Positions 1-12,839 are shown, counted from the stretch's first letter. The stretch is 64,000 nucleotides of DNA from Eonycteris spelaea (GCA_003508835.1 PUFA01000528.1:124001-188000), one strand, 5' to 3'. Notes: generated by a model not told the origin, from the letters alone. Numbers and translations are program-made.

Positions 1-247
1 ATTGCTGGATCATATGGTAGATCGAGTCTTAGTTTTTTTGAGGCTGTACCAATTTGCAGTCCCACTGGCAGAGTCTGAGGGTTCCTTTTTCCCTGCATCC
101 TCTCCAACACTTATTACTTGTTCTGTTGATTATAGTTATTCTAACAGGTGTGAGATGGCATCTCATCGTGGTTTTGATTCACATTTCCCTAATAGCTAGC
201 AATGATGAGCAATTTTTCATGTTTGTTAACCATTTGTATGTCTGCTT
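1..247 (-). mobile_element. L1 (LINE-1) ORF2 3'-end fragment, antisense
   Basis: Read on the minus strand, this matches the last part of L1 ORF2. It covers the conserved stretch about adding components to host cultures of tiny reads such as the block antisense to 'GAGATGGCATCTCATCG', followed by the antisense of the 'GGAACCCTCA' block. The same blocks recur on the plus strand in the L1 copies near 26.6, 33.6 and 44.8 kb, which supports the call internally. The element enters from beyond the window edge and its homology fades near 247, so this is the truncated end on the window side. It has no coding capacity; the short plus-strand frames over it are antisense shadows. Confidence 0.85.
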
Positions 248-617
248 AGATCTAGCCTAAGAATAATTTGATATAATTAAAAAGAAACATTTACTTTCCA
301 TCTGTCTAGTAAAATATTTTGTGATACTTGAACAAATACTGTTAAATATAGTCAACCATAAACAATGAGAATACTAGAATTGTGCAGCTCTCCACTAAAT
401 TAATTGCTATTAATCAGCTTTCTTTGCTTTTCTTATCATAAAGCCTTTTCTATGTTACATTCAGCCTAACAAAGTTTGAGAATGTGCCTAATTAGTAAAT
501 ACATTTTCTTCCTTGGGAGAGAAAGAATTGATGGATTCAAAGATAAAAACTTTTGTTCTCGCCAGAACTCAGAGAGATTAATGATTGAAAGCTGTTTTTA
601 AGTTTTTCCACTTAAAT
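248..617. other. Unassigned AT-rich intergenic DNA
   Basis: No recognisable repeat, gene or RNA is visible between the L1 fragment and the MER5-like relic. Confidence 0.5.
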
Positions 618-735
618 ACGTGGTTCTCAAATTTGCCTATACATAGAATAAACTGGATAACTTTACAAAGATCATTCCAGGCTCCATTCCCAGAGTAACT
701 GATAACATTGGCCTGGAGTGGAGCAATGCCTCAAT
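618..735. mobile_element. MER5/MER58-like hAT-Charlie relic
   Basis: The segment has the layout of short non-autonomous hAT-Charlie elements: a 'GTGGTTCTCAAATTTGCCT' start, a decayed 'agaatcacctgg'-type block, then 'CAGGCTCCATTCCCAGAGTAACTGAT' in degraded form (21 bp or less recognisable at a time) and a 'GGCCTGGAGTGG' block. The terminal half is missing or too diverged to see. The subfamily is uncertain. Confidence 0.5.
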
Positions 736-776
736 TTATTTATTTATTTATTTGCTATTTTTATTGTGAATATATA

Positions 777-807
<31 letters not shown>

Positions 808-870
808 GTATATATATATACACATATATGTGTGTATATATATATATGAATGTCCATTCATATATATGAA
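736..870. repeat. (TTTA)n then TA-rich microsatellite with hairpin
   Basis: A short TTTA run near 737-752 is followed by a TA/TATG microsatellite from about 768. It ends in a 13-bp perfect inverted repeat, 840-852 paired with 855-867 around a 2-nt centre. The 11-mer GAATGTCCATT occurs at 849-859 and again at 874-884. The Tyr/Ile-rich minus-strand frame across it is a microsatellite artefact. Confidence 0.85.
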
Positions 871-884
871 AAAGAATGTCCATT

Positions 885-1906
885 AATAAGATCCACAGGC
901 AATACATCTGCACATGAAAACTTGAGATGCACTGATTTTTAACTATGCTAAGAATCATTTCTATGTACTTTTTTCATTTATAAACTTGTATCTGTGATTA
1001 AAGGCTGGTGCTACTGTCATGTAGCAGTCAAGTAACTGTGAAGGATATATGCAGACTGCAAAATAACTTCTTGAGATAGGAGAATGGTGAAATGTATTGT
1101 CCTGTCTTGTTATCAAAATTTTAGCTTATATTTGTAAATATAGTGCTAAATTATAGTGAAATATACAATTGGATATTTTACTTTGATCTAGCAAATATAT
1201 TCATATTAATAAATTAAAACCTTTTTAGACATGCCTCTACTTAGCCAATTCATTGGTCAAAGTTTGTTATTCTCTTCATGAATAAAATGTATTGACTTGT
1301 TGACCTAAGTAAGCTGTATGTTCTCAATTATAATTTTACCTTACAGCATGTCCTTACAGACACTTCAGCTGCCAAAATTAGTTTTATACTTAGAAAAAGT
1401 TGGTACGCATCCTAAGTATGTTTATATTGGCTGCTCTTGGTATTAAACTTATTTAGTTAAATTAAAATCTATGTTAGGTAATGAAATATGAATATAAAAA
1501 TAATTGTTTCGAAGAAGATTAAACTTCTCAGAAAGACCTGTTAAAGGCGGGATGCACAAAGATCTGTCATACAGTTATGTCTGAACAAGATAACTGCAGA
1601 AGAATCACGAAAAGTACAATAAAATTCTAGAAGCATTTTATACTCAGACAACTTTTCAAGATGTTTAAATAACACACTATTATTTATGGAAACTAAAACT
1701 GGAAATCACAGACAATGTGTGGTTTGTGTAATAAAGATGATGCATGGCTCTAATCGGTGAATATACATCCAAAGAAAAAGCAAAAGCCCTACATCAAACA
1801 ATAGAGGATAACTGTAGGATAAATAGATGATAAATACTTATTTGCTTCAGTTTTTTTGTATCACACATATTTAATGTATATAGGCATTTTTAAAAACACT
1901 TCATCT
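885..1906. other. Unassigned AT-rich intergenic DNA
   Basis: I see nothing recognisable in this kilobase on either strand. Confidence 0.5.
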
Positions 1907-2436
1907 TTCATCTTATTTCATTTTTCTTTGTTTTTTTATTTTCAATTATAGTTGGCATAAAATATATTATTAGTTTCAAGTATACAGCATAGTGATTAGA
2001 GATCTCATAAACTCACAAAGTGATCACCCAGTAAATCTAGTGCCCCTCTGTCCACATATATATTTATACAATATTGTTGACTATTATTCCTTATGTTATA
2101 CTTTATATCTCCATGACTATTTGTAATAGCAATTTGTACTTCTTAATCCCATCCCCTTTTTAACCCACCCACCCAAACCCCTTCCCATCCAGCAACCATC
2201 AAAATGTTCTCTGTATCTATTACTTTGTTTCTGTTATTGTTGTTTTTTGTTCTTTAGATTCACATACACATGAAATTATATGACATTTTCTTTCTCTCTA
2301 TCTGACTTACTCCATTCAGCACAATACCCTCTAGCCCATCATGCAATATCTTTTTCCCATACCTTTTCATTTAGTCTGTGTATATATAGCTCTTTAATCT
2401 GAAGTGAGTCCTTGTAGGCAGCATATGTAAGGTTTT

Positions 2437-2483
2437 TGTTGTTGTTGTTGTTGTCGTTGTTGTTGTTATTGTTGTTGTTGTTT
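2437..2483. repeat. (GTT)n microsatellite inside L1
   Basis: A GTT triplet array with one TCG and one ATT interruption lies in the endonuclease-start remnant of the deleted L1. Confidence 0.95.
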
Positions 2484-2599
2484 CCATTCAGCAATCTTAT
2501 CTTTTCATTGGAGCACCTGATTCTTTTTCATTTGAAGTATTTGTTCATAGATATATAGTTATTGCCATTCTTTATTCATGGTTTTGATATATATATATA

Positions 2600-3500
2600 T
2601 TTTTCTTCTTAAAGAAGTCCCTCCAACATTTCCTGTAATACTGGCTTGGTGTGACAAATTCCTTTAGCTTATTTTTGTCTGGGAAGCTCTTTATCTGTCC
2701 TTCAACTCTAAATGATAGCTTTGCTGGATAAAGTAATCTTGGTTGTAGATCATTTTGGATATTTTCTGACAATCCCTTCTGTCCTGCCAAAATTTCTGTT
2801 GAGAATCAGCTGACAGTCTTATGGGAACTCCCTTTTATGTAACTGCTTTTCTGTTTCTGCTTTTATGATTCTCTCTTTGTCTTTTACCTTTGGCATTTTA
2901 GTTATGTGTCTTGGTGTGCTCCAATTTGGGTTCATCTTGTTTGGGGCTCTCTGCACTTCCTGGGGTTGTATGTCTATTTCCTTCACCAGGGTAAGGAAAT
3001 TTTCCATCATTATTTTGTCAAGTAGGTTTTAAGCTTCTTGTTTTTTTCTCCTCTCCTTCTGGTACTCCTTTGATGTGAATGTTGTTATACTTGATGTTGT
3101 CTCTTAGGCTCCTTAAATTATCTTCATTTTTTAAATTCTTTTTTTCTTGTTGCTGCTCTGACTGGGTGTTCTACGCTACCCTATACTCTATATCAATGAT
3201 TTGATACTCTTCCTCATCCACTCTGTTGATTCCCTCTAATGGTCTCTTCATCTCAGATATTACATTCTTAATTTCTTACTGGTTCCCTTTTATAAATCCC
3301 ATCCCTACTTTTTGTTTATTATCTCTTTATTAAAGTTCTCACTGAGTTCATCTACTCTTCCCCTAAGTTCATTGAGCATCCTTATAATCAGTGTTTTAAA
3401 CTCTGCATCTGTTAGATTGCTTGACTCCACTTTGTTTTGATCTTTTTCTGGAGCTCTGTTCTGTTTTCCTGTGGGTCATGCTTCTTTATCTCTTCATTTT
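2600..3500 (-). pseudogene. L1 ORF1p remnant
   Basis: The RNA-binding ORF1 protein of L1, now non-coding. Minus-strand frames at 2819-3010 and 2572-2790 carry landmarks in the right order: 'STPRHITKMPKVKDKERI' from the RRM/linker region, then the C-terminal-domain signature 'LLYPAKLSFRVEGQIKSF' followed by a decayed 'KLKEFVT' block. These frames are separated by stops and frame changes. The N-terminal coiled-coil part upstream (toward 3500) is recognisable only at nucleotide level by comparison with the other L1 copies in this window. The ORF1 of intact family members is about 330 residues. No function is expected. Confidence 0.75.
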
Positions 3501-4433
3501 GGCTGCCTTTCTGTGTCTGTTTCTATGTACTAGGTAAAGCTCCTAAGTCTCCCAGTCTTAGTAGCATAGCTTTGTGTAGTAGGTGTCCTGTGGGACCCAG
3601 TGGTACAGTTCTGAGACGGGTCCAGTGGCAGACCAAGTTTAGCCCCAGCCTGTGCCTCTCCATGGCCACCTGGTAAGAGTCAGCAAGCAATCCACAGATG
3701 GCTGCCACATGTGTTGTGCTTATAGTTACTCAAGAAGGCCATGCCAGAAACTCAGGCCGCCTGCACTAGTGCAGGGCTTGGAGCTGCTCAGCAAGAGGCA
3801 CAGGGCATGCTAAAGACACCACTAGATTTGGATTGGGTAGGGCTCCAAGCTAGGAGGGGCTGAGCTTTAGAGAATCCTCTCGGCGGAGCAACCTCTGTTA
3901 TCCAGTTTGATGATGTCTCAGCTATGGTGGTACCTGCGTCCACATGGTGGAAGGTGGGAGGGCTCAACAAAGAAATAATGAATACCACCAGCACTGTTGC
4001 CTGGGAGAAAGCCACCCCTCCAGCCCTTGCTCCAAAGCTCTTCAACTCATTGTCCCCCTGTATGTCCCTGGCCCCCCTGAGCAGCTGCCTCAGCACTGGA
4101 ACTCAGAGAGAGTGAATCTATCACTGAGAAAGTCCATTCATGGTTGTGACCCCCTTTAAGAGGAATGTCTGCACCTTTCAGCTACAGCTGCTATAGCCTC
4201 TGTCTCACTCAGCCCATATGGGACTGGGAAGCCTCGCATCTCTGCCACCAGTACTGTTCCAAGGTGATTTCTTATTTCTCTCTCTAGTTGTAGAGCTTCT
4301 GTTCATCAGACCCCACGCAACTCTGTTTGCTGTTGCTCCATGGCTTCATCACAATTTGGAGTGGTTGCAAAAGGAGATATACAAATCCTCCACCCTCTAC
4401 ACCATCTTGTAGACTTCTTCATCTGATTTCTTT

Positions 4434-4784
4434 CATAAACCATCCTACTACTGGTTCATAGTGTGTCTGTTAAAAGGTTTCCTATTAGAATTAAATGAAG
4501 TTTTATTCTTATAATAAAAAAAAAGCCTTCCTATAAAGGTTTGTTAAACTTGTGAATAAAATTTAGCTCTAATTTCTGGTCTTTTGTGGTTTAAATTTGA
4601 TATGTGTGCATGAATGTCTATTTATATGAAGAAAAATTTCCCAATGGTCTGGAATGAATATAATTTAATAAACTTTATCATTGCTAATTTATGAACATTA
4701 TGATAAATAAGTTATTTATTCAATGTGATATGAACTTTTTAAAATTACAAAAATATACATAGACAAAATACTATAAAACATTGT
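4434..4784. other. Unassigned AT-rich intergenic DNA
   Basis: No recognisable feature is seen between the L1 and the MIR relic. Confidence 0.5.
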
Positions 4785-4985
4785 TTGTTACACATACTAT
4801 GTACCAAGAACTCTCTTTTTGCATTCAGTTTATCTCTTTAACAACTATTTGTGATAAACACTATTTCATTCCTATTTAATAGATGAGGAAACCAAGTTTC
4901 AGGTAAGAAGGTAAAGAGCAGGGCTGAGATTTAAACAAAGAAGTTTCTCACTCTTGAGCCCTTTGTGGGGTTAATCACCACATGA
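4785..4985 (-). mobile_element. MIR SINE, antisense
   Basis: Ancient tRNA-derived SINE. The plus strand shows the antisense MIR core and tail: 'ACTATGTACCAAGAACTCT', 'TTAATAGATGAGGAAACC', then 'AGCAGGGCTGAGATTTAAAC', in the order expected for a reversed MIR. It is moderately diverged and nearly full length. Confidence 0.85.
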
Positions 4986-5104
4986 CAATGAGCCTCTAGA
5001 ATGTATCTGGCAGAATGGGCAGAGCACAAATCAAACTGAGCTCATATGTGTGATTCACAAATAATTTTGAGACTCTGAGTTTTATTTAACCCATGTGCTA
5101 TCAT

Positions 5105-5195
5105 TATGTTTTTTTGTGCAATTTTGTGCAAGTAATCTATCCTTCAATATCATTTTCCATATCTGTATAATGGATTATATATTATTTTAAATGTT
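5105..5195 (+). mobile_element. MIR-like core fragment
   Basis: 'GTGCAAGTAATCTATCCTTC' followed by a 'TTTTCCATATCTGTATAATGG' block matches the MIR core sense strand ('caagtcacttaacctc...catctgtaaaatgg') in decayed form. It is short and diverged, so the call is weak. Confidence 0.45.
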
Positions 5196-7475
5196 TACTT
5201 CAGCGTTAAAATATTTTATACTATCAGATGAGGGGCAAATTTTTTAATCTGCAGGTTAATCACAGACCTGGTTTCTCCTTCTCTGGCTTCATATCTCTTC
5301 TTGGTCTCTACTGCTCAGAATAGCTCTCTGAGGATACTATGGAATCAAAAAAAATTTAATTCAATAGTTTATTAAAATTTGTGGTAGAGGAGATTGAGCT
5401 ATTATATTAAACCTAACCAGAAACTGTTTGTACTTTTCAAAATATCTGCTTTACCCTGATTTTGTTTATTAACTATAATTTTCTGTTCATATTGTCTACA
5501 CATGAAATGTCTAATACAATACCTAGGCTATTTGCTAAGATTTTTCTCTAAAATTAAAATTCTACAACCTACTTTTATGTTAATGATTGTAGTACATCAC
5601 GAATGAGCAAAGAATTCAGAGTATGCCTATGCTGATTTTTCTTTTCTCAACCAGTTTTAGTTAGTCGATGAATGTCAAACATTTATTTGTTAAACTTGCA
5701 AAATACAAGTGATGACTTATGTTTTATTTGAAAAGTTTAGAAAAGTCCTATATGCTACATAACACTGAAGCAATGCCTATCTAAGGAATGTCAACCATCT
5801 GAAAATGAAAACATTTTCTCATATGAGTCATTCTTAAAGGTTATGAAAATTTGTTATTATAGTTTTTTAAATATAATGCTTTTTGCCAGCTAATGAACAA
5901 TAAAATTCAGGCTATAAAAAGTTACTGAAAATGAATTACCTAAGCCAACACTTATATATACTGTGCAAATTTATCTTTCAAAATTATCGAATTGGGAATA
6001 GTTAATTAAATCCTGCTTCCACCTCCTCCCCCTGCAACATTTTGGCCTATAGGCTCATTCTCTTTAGTTCTCATTTAACCCATTTTCCATTTCCCTGAGA
6101 ATACTCGCTGGCATTGTTTGCAGCTGCAGTGTTTAACCCAAGATAACTCGTGATTTCAGTCCTAACCTCACCCCCAAAGTTTGCCATGAAAGACCTCAAT
6201 TTTATTATTATTTTTTGCGTAGCTCTAGCATATTAATGGTCTTTGGAACAAATGACATCATTCCTTTTATAGAACTCTGTTTTTTAGTAGTGATATTTCC
6301 ATTTACAAAATATAGTAATTCTCGATCACTGAAAATGTCAAATGTTAGAAAACGTAGCATTCCTACACATGATGTTAACATTGTTCTCGAATAGTTGTTA
6401 GGTGAAGATTCATTTGATAAATCCAATTTAAGGTATACATCTGTTTACATTAGAATTAGAGACAAATTCTTTTTAGAAAAAAATTCTAACAAAAACAATT
6501 TATATATTTTATTTTCACATTGCAAACCAGTCAGATTTGCATCAGTCTCAAAGAGTGTGTTTTATGTAAAATTAAATTAACCATGGCAGTGAGCTTCACT
6601 TTTTTTTCTAAAGGAAAAATGGGTTAAAAAGATAAGAAAAATTACATATGATAATTCAAGGCAATTTTATATAATATTCTAGTTTGTATGTGCTCACTCC
6701 TGGATGTATTTAATTTAATAAAAAAGCACATCATTTGCACACTACATAAGAAAGAGGAAATGCCAAAATTGATCTAGAGTCAAATAATAGATGATATTTA
6801 GGAAGTAAAAAGTATTCTTTCTTGTTCTTTCTTTTGTTGATTCTGCTTCTTGATCCCTTGAAGATGACTTTCTAAAATTAAAACCTAGGTGTTGTTTATT
6901 AAGTAATTATATAGAGTTTAAAATCTTATTTGCTGAAATATTAAAGCATGACAAAAATAATATGAAGTTAAATTTAAGAAATTCAATAAAGTTGAAGGCA
7001 TTTGATAACATGTTTTATCTCTTTGGGATTATAGGGAATCAAGAAATATGGACAAAATAATACAAAATAATAATTCTCTTAATCCAGTCAGCTGTCCATA
7101 CTCTTCCAAATTTTGCCTTTCTAAGCTCTGTTATCTTATTTCAATATTATATAAGTGGTCACAATCCAAAGTAATCTCTAGGACAATACAAGAGGTAAAT
7201 TATTTTAATTATTGCAACCCATTTGGTGTTATTACCTTTAGAGGTGCGATCCTAGAGACATTCCCTCTTCCTTCTTCATTTTTGACCTTTCATAACCCCA
7301 GTTTATTATGTAAATGGCATTAATCCATGATTGCACCCAAGAAGCCCAAAGGAGAACTAAAGTATATATTTAGGCACAATCTGATATTCATTGAAAGTCC
7401 AGGTTTCTCCCATGCATTTTGGTATCATAAAAATAAAAAAGAGTTTAAATGCTTTGAGAATGATTATTTATCTAT
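5196..7475. other. Unassigned AT-rich intergenic DNA
   Basis: Over 2 kb without a recognisable repeat or gene. A slightly GC-richer patch near 6010-6190 ('CCACCTCCTCCCCCTGC') could not be assigned. Frames in this region are short and lack any domain signature. Confidence 0.5.
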
Positions 7476-10400
7476 ATTTTAACAAAGCTTTTTATTTTTC
7501 AATTATAGTTGGCATACAATATTATTTAGTTACAAGTATATAACATAGCTATTAGACACATATAACTTATGAAATGACATCCCTGATAACCTAGTACCCA
7601 TCTGACACCATATATAGCTATTATAATATTATTGACTATATGCCTTATGCTATACCTTACTTCCCATGACTATTTTGTAATTACCAACTTGTACTTCTTA
7701 ATTCCTTCTCCAGTTTCATCTAACTCCAGCCCCCTCTCATCTGGTAATCATCAAAATGTTCTCTGTATTATGAGTTCATTTCTGATTTGTATGTTCTTTT
7801 TTTTTTTTCTTTAGATTCTATATGTAAGTGAAATCATATAGCATTTGTCTTTGTCTGACTTACTCCAGTCAGCATAATAACCTTTAAGACCACTCATGTT
7901 GGCAAGATGTCATTCTTTTTTTATGGCTGAGTAATATTTCATTGTATATATGTGCCGCCTTTTTTATCCATTCACCTATTGATGGACACCCAGGATGGAT
8001 CCATATCTTGGCTATTGTAAATAATGCTGCAGTGAACATACGAACTCCCATGTCCATTCAAAGCAGGGTTTTGAGTTTCTTTAGATAATACCCAGAAGCG
8101 AGATTATTGGTCCTTTTTTGTCTCTTGTTATATATAGCCTTTGTTTTAAAGTCTGTTCTGTTCAGTAGAAGTATTGTTATCCCAGCTTTTGTTTGTTTTG
8201 TTTCCATTTTCATAAATATTTACTTTCGTTCTATGTGTCTTTCAATCTAAAGTGAAATCTCTTGTAGGCAGCATTTGCAAAGGTCTCGTTTTCTTATCCA
8301 TCAAGTCAACTTGTCTTTTGATTGGAACATTTAACATTTACATTTACAGTAATTGGTGAGAGATATGTAATTATTACCATTGTATTTTTCATATTTTATA
8401 TTTTTCTTCCTCTTCTTCTTAAAGAAGTCACTCTCAGATTTCTTGTAATACTGGTTCAGTGTTGAACTCCTTTTGCTTTTCCTTGTCTTATAAGCTCTTT
8501 ATCTGTCCTTCAATTCTAAATGATAGCTTTACTGGGTAGAGTATCTTGGTTGTAGTTTCTTGCTTTTCATCACTTTAAATGGTTCTGACAATACCTTCTG
8601 GCCTGCAAAGTTTCTGTTGACAAATGAGTTGACAGTCTGATGGGAGCTCCCATGTACATAAATAACTATTTTTCTATTGCTGCTTTTATAATTCTCTCTT
8701 GTCATTCAACTTTGGCATTTTTAATTAAGATGTGTCTTGGTGTGGGCTTCCTTGGGTTCATCGTTTTTGAGACTTTGTGCTTCCTAGGCTTATATGTCTA
8801 TTTCTTTCACCAGGCTAGGAAAGTTTTCCATTATTCCTTAAAATAGGTTTTCAATTTATTGTTCTTTCCCTTCTCCTTTCGGTCCCCCTGTGATGTGAAT
8901 TTTAGTATACTTGTTGTCCCAGAGGCTTCTTAAACTATCCTCATTTTTAATTTTTTGCTGTTTCGATGAAGTGTTTTCTACTACCTTCTTTTCTAAATCA
9001 CTGATTCAATCCTCTCCTTCCTCTAATCTAATGTATTCTTCATGTCACTTTTGTAATCTTCATTTCTGACTATTCTTTTTTATGTTTTCTATTTCCATTT
9101 TTATGTTTTCTGTCTTTGTTAAATGTCTGAGTTCATCTACTCTTCCTCTAAATTCATTGAACATCCTTACTTAAAACCAGTGTCTTGAACTCTACATCTG
9201 GTAGAATGTTGTCTTCATTTTGTTGAGTCTTTTTTCTGGTCTTTCTTCTTTCATTTAAAACATGTTTCCTTATCTCCCCATTGTGGTGTCTTCCTTGTGT
9301 TTGTTTCTACATATTAGGTACAGCTGTTATGTTTCCTGATCTTAGTAGAGTTCCCTTATGCAGTGTTCTGTGAGGCTCAGTGACACAATCTCCTTGTTTC
9401 TACTGATCTGGGTACTCTAGGTGTGTCCCTTATTTGGGTTGTATGTGCTCTCTTGTAGATGAGCCTTGGTTGTTGTTTGCACATCAGTTGGAGGGAATGA
9501 CCCTCAGGCGAACGGTTGTAAGGACTGGCCTTGGTACAGTGGAGGCTGTTCTGCAGGAGCTGACCCTACAGAAACAGGATTTGCTTTATCTGGGCTCTGG
9601 TGCCTGCCAAGTCTGCCCTTTGGGTGTGTTGTCCTTGGATGAGGCCCCAGGTTTTGTTCCAGTTCTGTCTGAATCAGGCCACCAGGCATGTGAGACCTGG
9701 GCCTCCTTGGAAGGGCCCAGCCTGGGCAACATTTAGTAGCCAACTGTGCCCTGCCTGGGCACCTGGCATGAGCCACCACCAAGCAATCGCCAATGGCCAC
9801 CACCCACTCTGGGCTTTGAGGTGCCTTGAGTGGCCAAGCCACAAACTGAAGCCAGTTGCCGCTTTGCTGGGCTTTGGGCTACTCAGCAAGAGGTACAGGG
9901 CATCTGAGGCCAGATGCTGCTTGTTTAGGTTTTGTAAACCTTTGAGAGATTAAGGAAATCTACAGCATGATCCCAGCCAGGCTGTATGTATGGGAAATCC
10001 AAAAGTGGCTTGGGTGCACCTACAAGTTTGATGGGTGGGATCTCAGGGAATCACCAAGGCAGGGTGACCAGTGTTGGTCATTTTGATGGAGACTCAGATT
10101 ATGGCAGCTGCTTTGCTTGTGTCTGCATGCCAGGAAGCCAGGCTCAACAAAGAAACAATAGATTCACTAGCATTTTCAGTCTGAGAAGAAACTGCCCCTC
10201 CAGCCTCGCCCTGAAGCCAGATCCTTCTCCTATGTCCCAGCACCTTTCAACCTGCTGCCCCATGCTAGAGCTCAGAGAGAGTGTCTGTCAGGAGTTACGT
10301 CCATGTGCAGGCCCTTTAAGAGGAATACCTTGTACTCCACAGCCCTCCGTCTTACTCAGCCACAATCTCTGCTGGTTTTCACAAAACAGAAATCGTGGGG

Positions 10401-10728
10401 TCTTCTCTTCCCAGCACTGGAATTTGGGCTGGGGAGCCCAGTGAGGTATTGGGACCCCTTGCTCTCTGGAGGAATCTCCACAGCCAATATATCCCTCTGG
10501 ACTTTTAACTGCCAAACATGGGTATGGGACTAGCCTCATTTCATGTCTCCACTCCCTCCTACTAGTCCAAGATGGCTTCTTCGATATGCCCTTAGTTGTA
10601 GGACTTCTACTCAGGGTAGACTTCAGGTGATTCTCAATGATGGCTATTCTGTAGTTTAGCTGCAATTTTGATGTGGTCATGGGAGGAGGCAAACACAGCA
10701 TTTACCTACTCTGCCATTTTGACAAAAA
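7476..10728 (-). mobile_element. ORF2-deleted L1, antisense, second copy
   Basis: The minus-strand order is 5' UTR (about 10722 to 9230), ORF1 (about 9230-8405), start of ORF2 endonuclease region (about 8390-8115), then the ORF2 terminal portion and 3' UTR (about 8110-7490). The ORF2 body is absent. The junction near 8112 joins the antisense of 'ataacaagagacaaaaaagga' (endonuclease) to the antisense of 'cgcttctgggtatt' (ORF2 end). This differs from the junction in the copy at 1.9-4.4 kb. The 5' UTR and ORF1 of the two copies are clearly homologous. A candidate target duplication (7476-7485 'attttaacaa' and 10716-10725 'attttgacaa') overlaps the L1 5' start and is only suggestive. Confidence 0.8.
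8405..9230 (-). pseudogene. L1 ORF1p remnant
   Basis: The segment is homologous at nucleotide level to the ORF1 regions of the L1 copies at 2.6-3.5, 29.1-30.0 and 40.4-41.4 kb. For example, the antisense of 'AATGATAGCTTTACTGGGTAGAG' (near 8519; compare 'AATGATAGCTTTGCTGGATAAAG' near 2710, given here in under-20-base pieces) encodes the degraded C-terminal 'YPAKLSF' signature. No open frame of useful length survives, so it is fully disabled. Confidence 0.65.
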
Positions 10729-12839
10729 ACATTCACTGAGCCAAGCAATGATTAAAGAGCATGTGTCTTTAAACCATGATTTCTTACAGTGTCATAACAT
10801 ATATGCTCAAGTACTTCAGGTTTACCTCAATAAATGTTTGATGCATAATTCACTTTTTTAAATTCAATGCAACAAAATCATCAGTTCCTTTACCTAATAA
10901 CAGCCTTGGGTAAAAGCAACATCACTCAGGTAGCTTTTTTTTATTACAATGTGTGTTCTCATACAATTATTAAGACAATGAAAAGATTTTTTCAGGTTTT
11001 TACCTGAATGATTTTGTCATTAAAGTTGGATAATAAAAAGGACATGTAGATTATATTGTTTGATTGAGTATGAAGATAAAATATGTGACCTCTAAAATTC
11101 CTTACAAGATCAAATTTTTATAGACTAAAATATTGCCTTTTGCTTATGTATGTCTTACTACCTATCAATCAAAACATGCAATTTTGTCATTTAGGTGGTA
11201 CCCAGCTTTCTGTTTAATATAATCTTCCATTACTTAGCATTTGTTTTCTTGTTGTTTCCAATACACCTAAATCATACTTCCATTCAACCTTTTTTCTGTA
11301 CCTGTAATGTTATTATTTTTCTCATCCTTCTTTCTGCAAGATATACTTTAATCAAGGCTTATAGCAGAGTCCTTTGCACCCTTCAGTTGTTTCAGAGTAA
11401 TTTAAGTTACATTTTCTCTCTTACAGGAATATCTTATGTACAGAACAATCATATATATTACTGACTACCTAAAGAACATTTTGCACCAGTTGCAGGATTT
11501 CCCTTTCCATTTAAAATGTTGAACAGTCCATGTGAGAAATCTCTTTTGTTTCTTTAAAAGCCTATAAAAACATAATAGCATGTTGCCAAAACACATGATA
11601 CAATTAACAAAGCCAGTGAAATTAATTAATGAGCAGATGCTAAGTTTAAAGAGAGAAGTGAGGGCACACATGGACATTAAATTTAATAAGTCAAATTTTA
11701 ACATTATTATTAAGGTTATTTATGTATTTATTTAAAGAAAGGTAATTTATACTTATTATCAGTATCTGACTTTCCAAATTTAATTTTATCTTTCAAAAAT
11801 GTAGATTTTCTGAGGAGCAATCCACCTAAGATTAGACTATAAAATTTTACTAACACATGTAGAAAAAGTATGGAATTTTGTTGAAATGATTATGTGATTA
11901 ACTAGAATTTTGAAAAGAATCTTGACTTAGTATTTTGCTAACCACCCATTTCTATGGTTGATGTTGATCTTGAACAGAATATAAAATATTCCTAAATCAC
12001 TATATTTGTCTCTATTTTTTAAAGGTGAATATATGTATTTTAGGTTACTTAGTGCCTCATTAATAATAACACTATAATTTTGCAAAGTCCATCTTGAAAA
12101 TTCTCTACTGAAACTCCCATATTTTCAGCCCATATTGTTTCAGCCATGTTGTTACCCCCATGTTTTATTGATAACAAGGCCAAATGTTTATTTTTACTCA
12201 ACACAGATTTTGGGGAGTTTGGGTTGGCTTTGTGTACCCAATCTAATATTCACACACTCCTTAAAAGTTAAATATAATAATGGATTTTAAATGGCAATAT
12301 ACTAGCAACCTGAATACGACTCTTACTATGATACCCACTCAAATTTGATAATACCCCTCTCCTTGATAAAAAATGTCAGGTCACAAAATTAGACACAAAT
12401 TATATGAGGACTGAAGAGAGACAATGTAAAGTCTCAAGCCTCAGATATTTTTACTATATTAAATACCTTTAATATTATTTTTTATAGGTGGACATTTGAG
12501 GTTTATATCAAACATAAGAAGTTCACAGTGTTCAGATTTTCTTCATTAAAAATACCTACACACAGCTAGTTCATATTCACAGGTGGGCAACAACAAATGT
12601 GCTAAAATGCAATTTTGAAAAAAAAATCTCTGTATATATAACCATGCTATGTTTCTCTGGAGTCGCCCCATGATATCATATACAGCTATTAAGCACTACA
12701 GTGGACAAACACACTATCACTGCTGGTTTTTATAATTATAGAAAACGATGAAATATCAGATTTAGTGCTTACTTTAATTCCTCAAATAGTATACCCACAA
12801 GTCTTTGGAAACAAGGGGATTGATTGTAAGATAGAACCA
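10729..12839. other. Unassigned AT-rich intergenic DNA
   Basis: No recognisable repeat family or gene. A small hairpin-prone sequence (TTCAGGT-TTTT-ACCTGAA) lies near 10993, but nothing indicates a function. Confidence 0.5.

Larger units (their letters stand above)
1907..4433 (-). mobile_element. ORF2-deleted L1, antisense, with flanking target-site duplication
   Basis: On the minus strand the element runs: 5' UTR (about 4417 down to 3500), ORF1 (about 3500-2600), a short start of the ORF2 endonuclease region (about 2590-2345), then directly the ORF2 end and 3' UTR (about 2340-1925), ending in an A-rich tail seen as T-rich sequence near 1921-1945. About 3 kb of ORF2 is missing. The junction near 2341 joins the endonuclease block antisense to 'aaaaagatattgcat' to the terminal 'gagggtattgtgctgaatgg' block. 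The flanks 1907-1922 and 4418-4433 match at 14 of 16 positions, so the whole shortened element is bounded by a plausible target-site duplication. Whether the deletion came before or after insertion is not resolved. Confidence 0.8.

Noticed and set aside
9434..10701. Long plus- and minus-strand frames (100-152 residues) in a GC-richer region, suggesting exons.
   Set aside because: The region is the antisense 5' UTR of an L1, homologous to that at 39.3-40.4 kb. The frames are unrelated to L1 ORFs and have no conserved domain.
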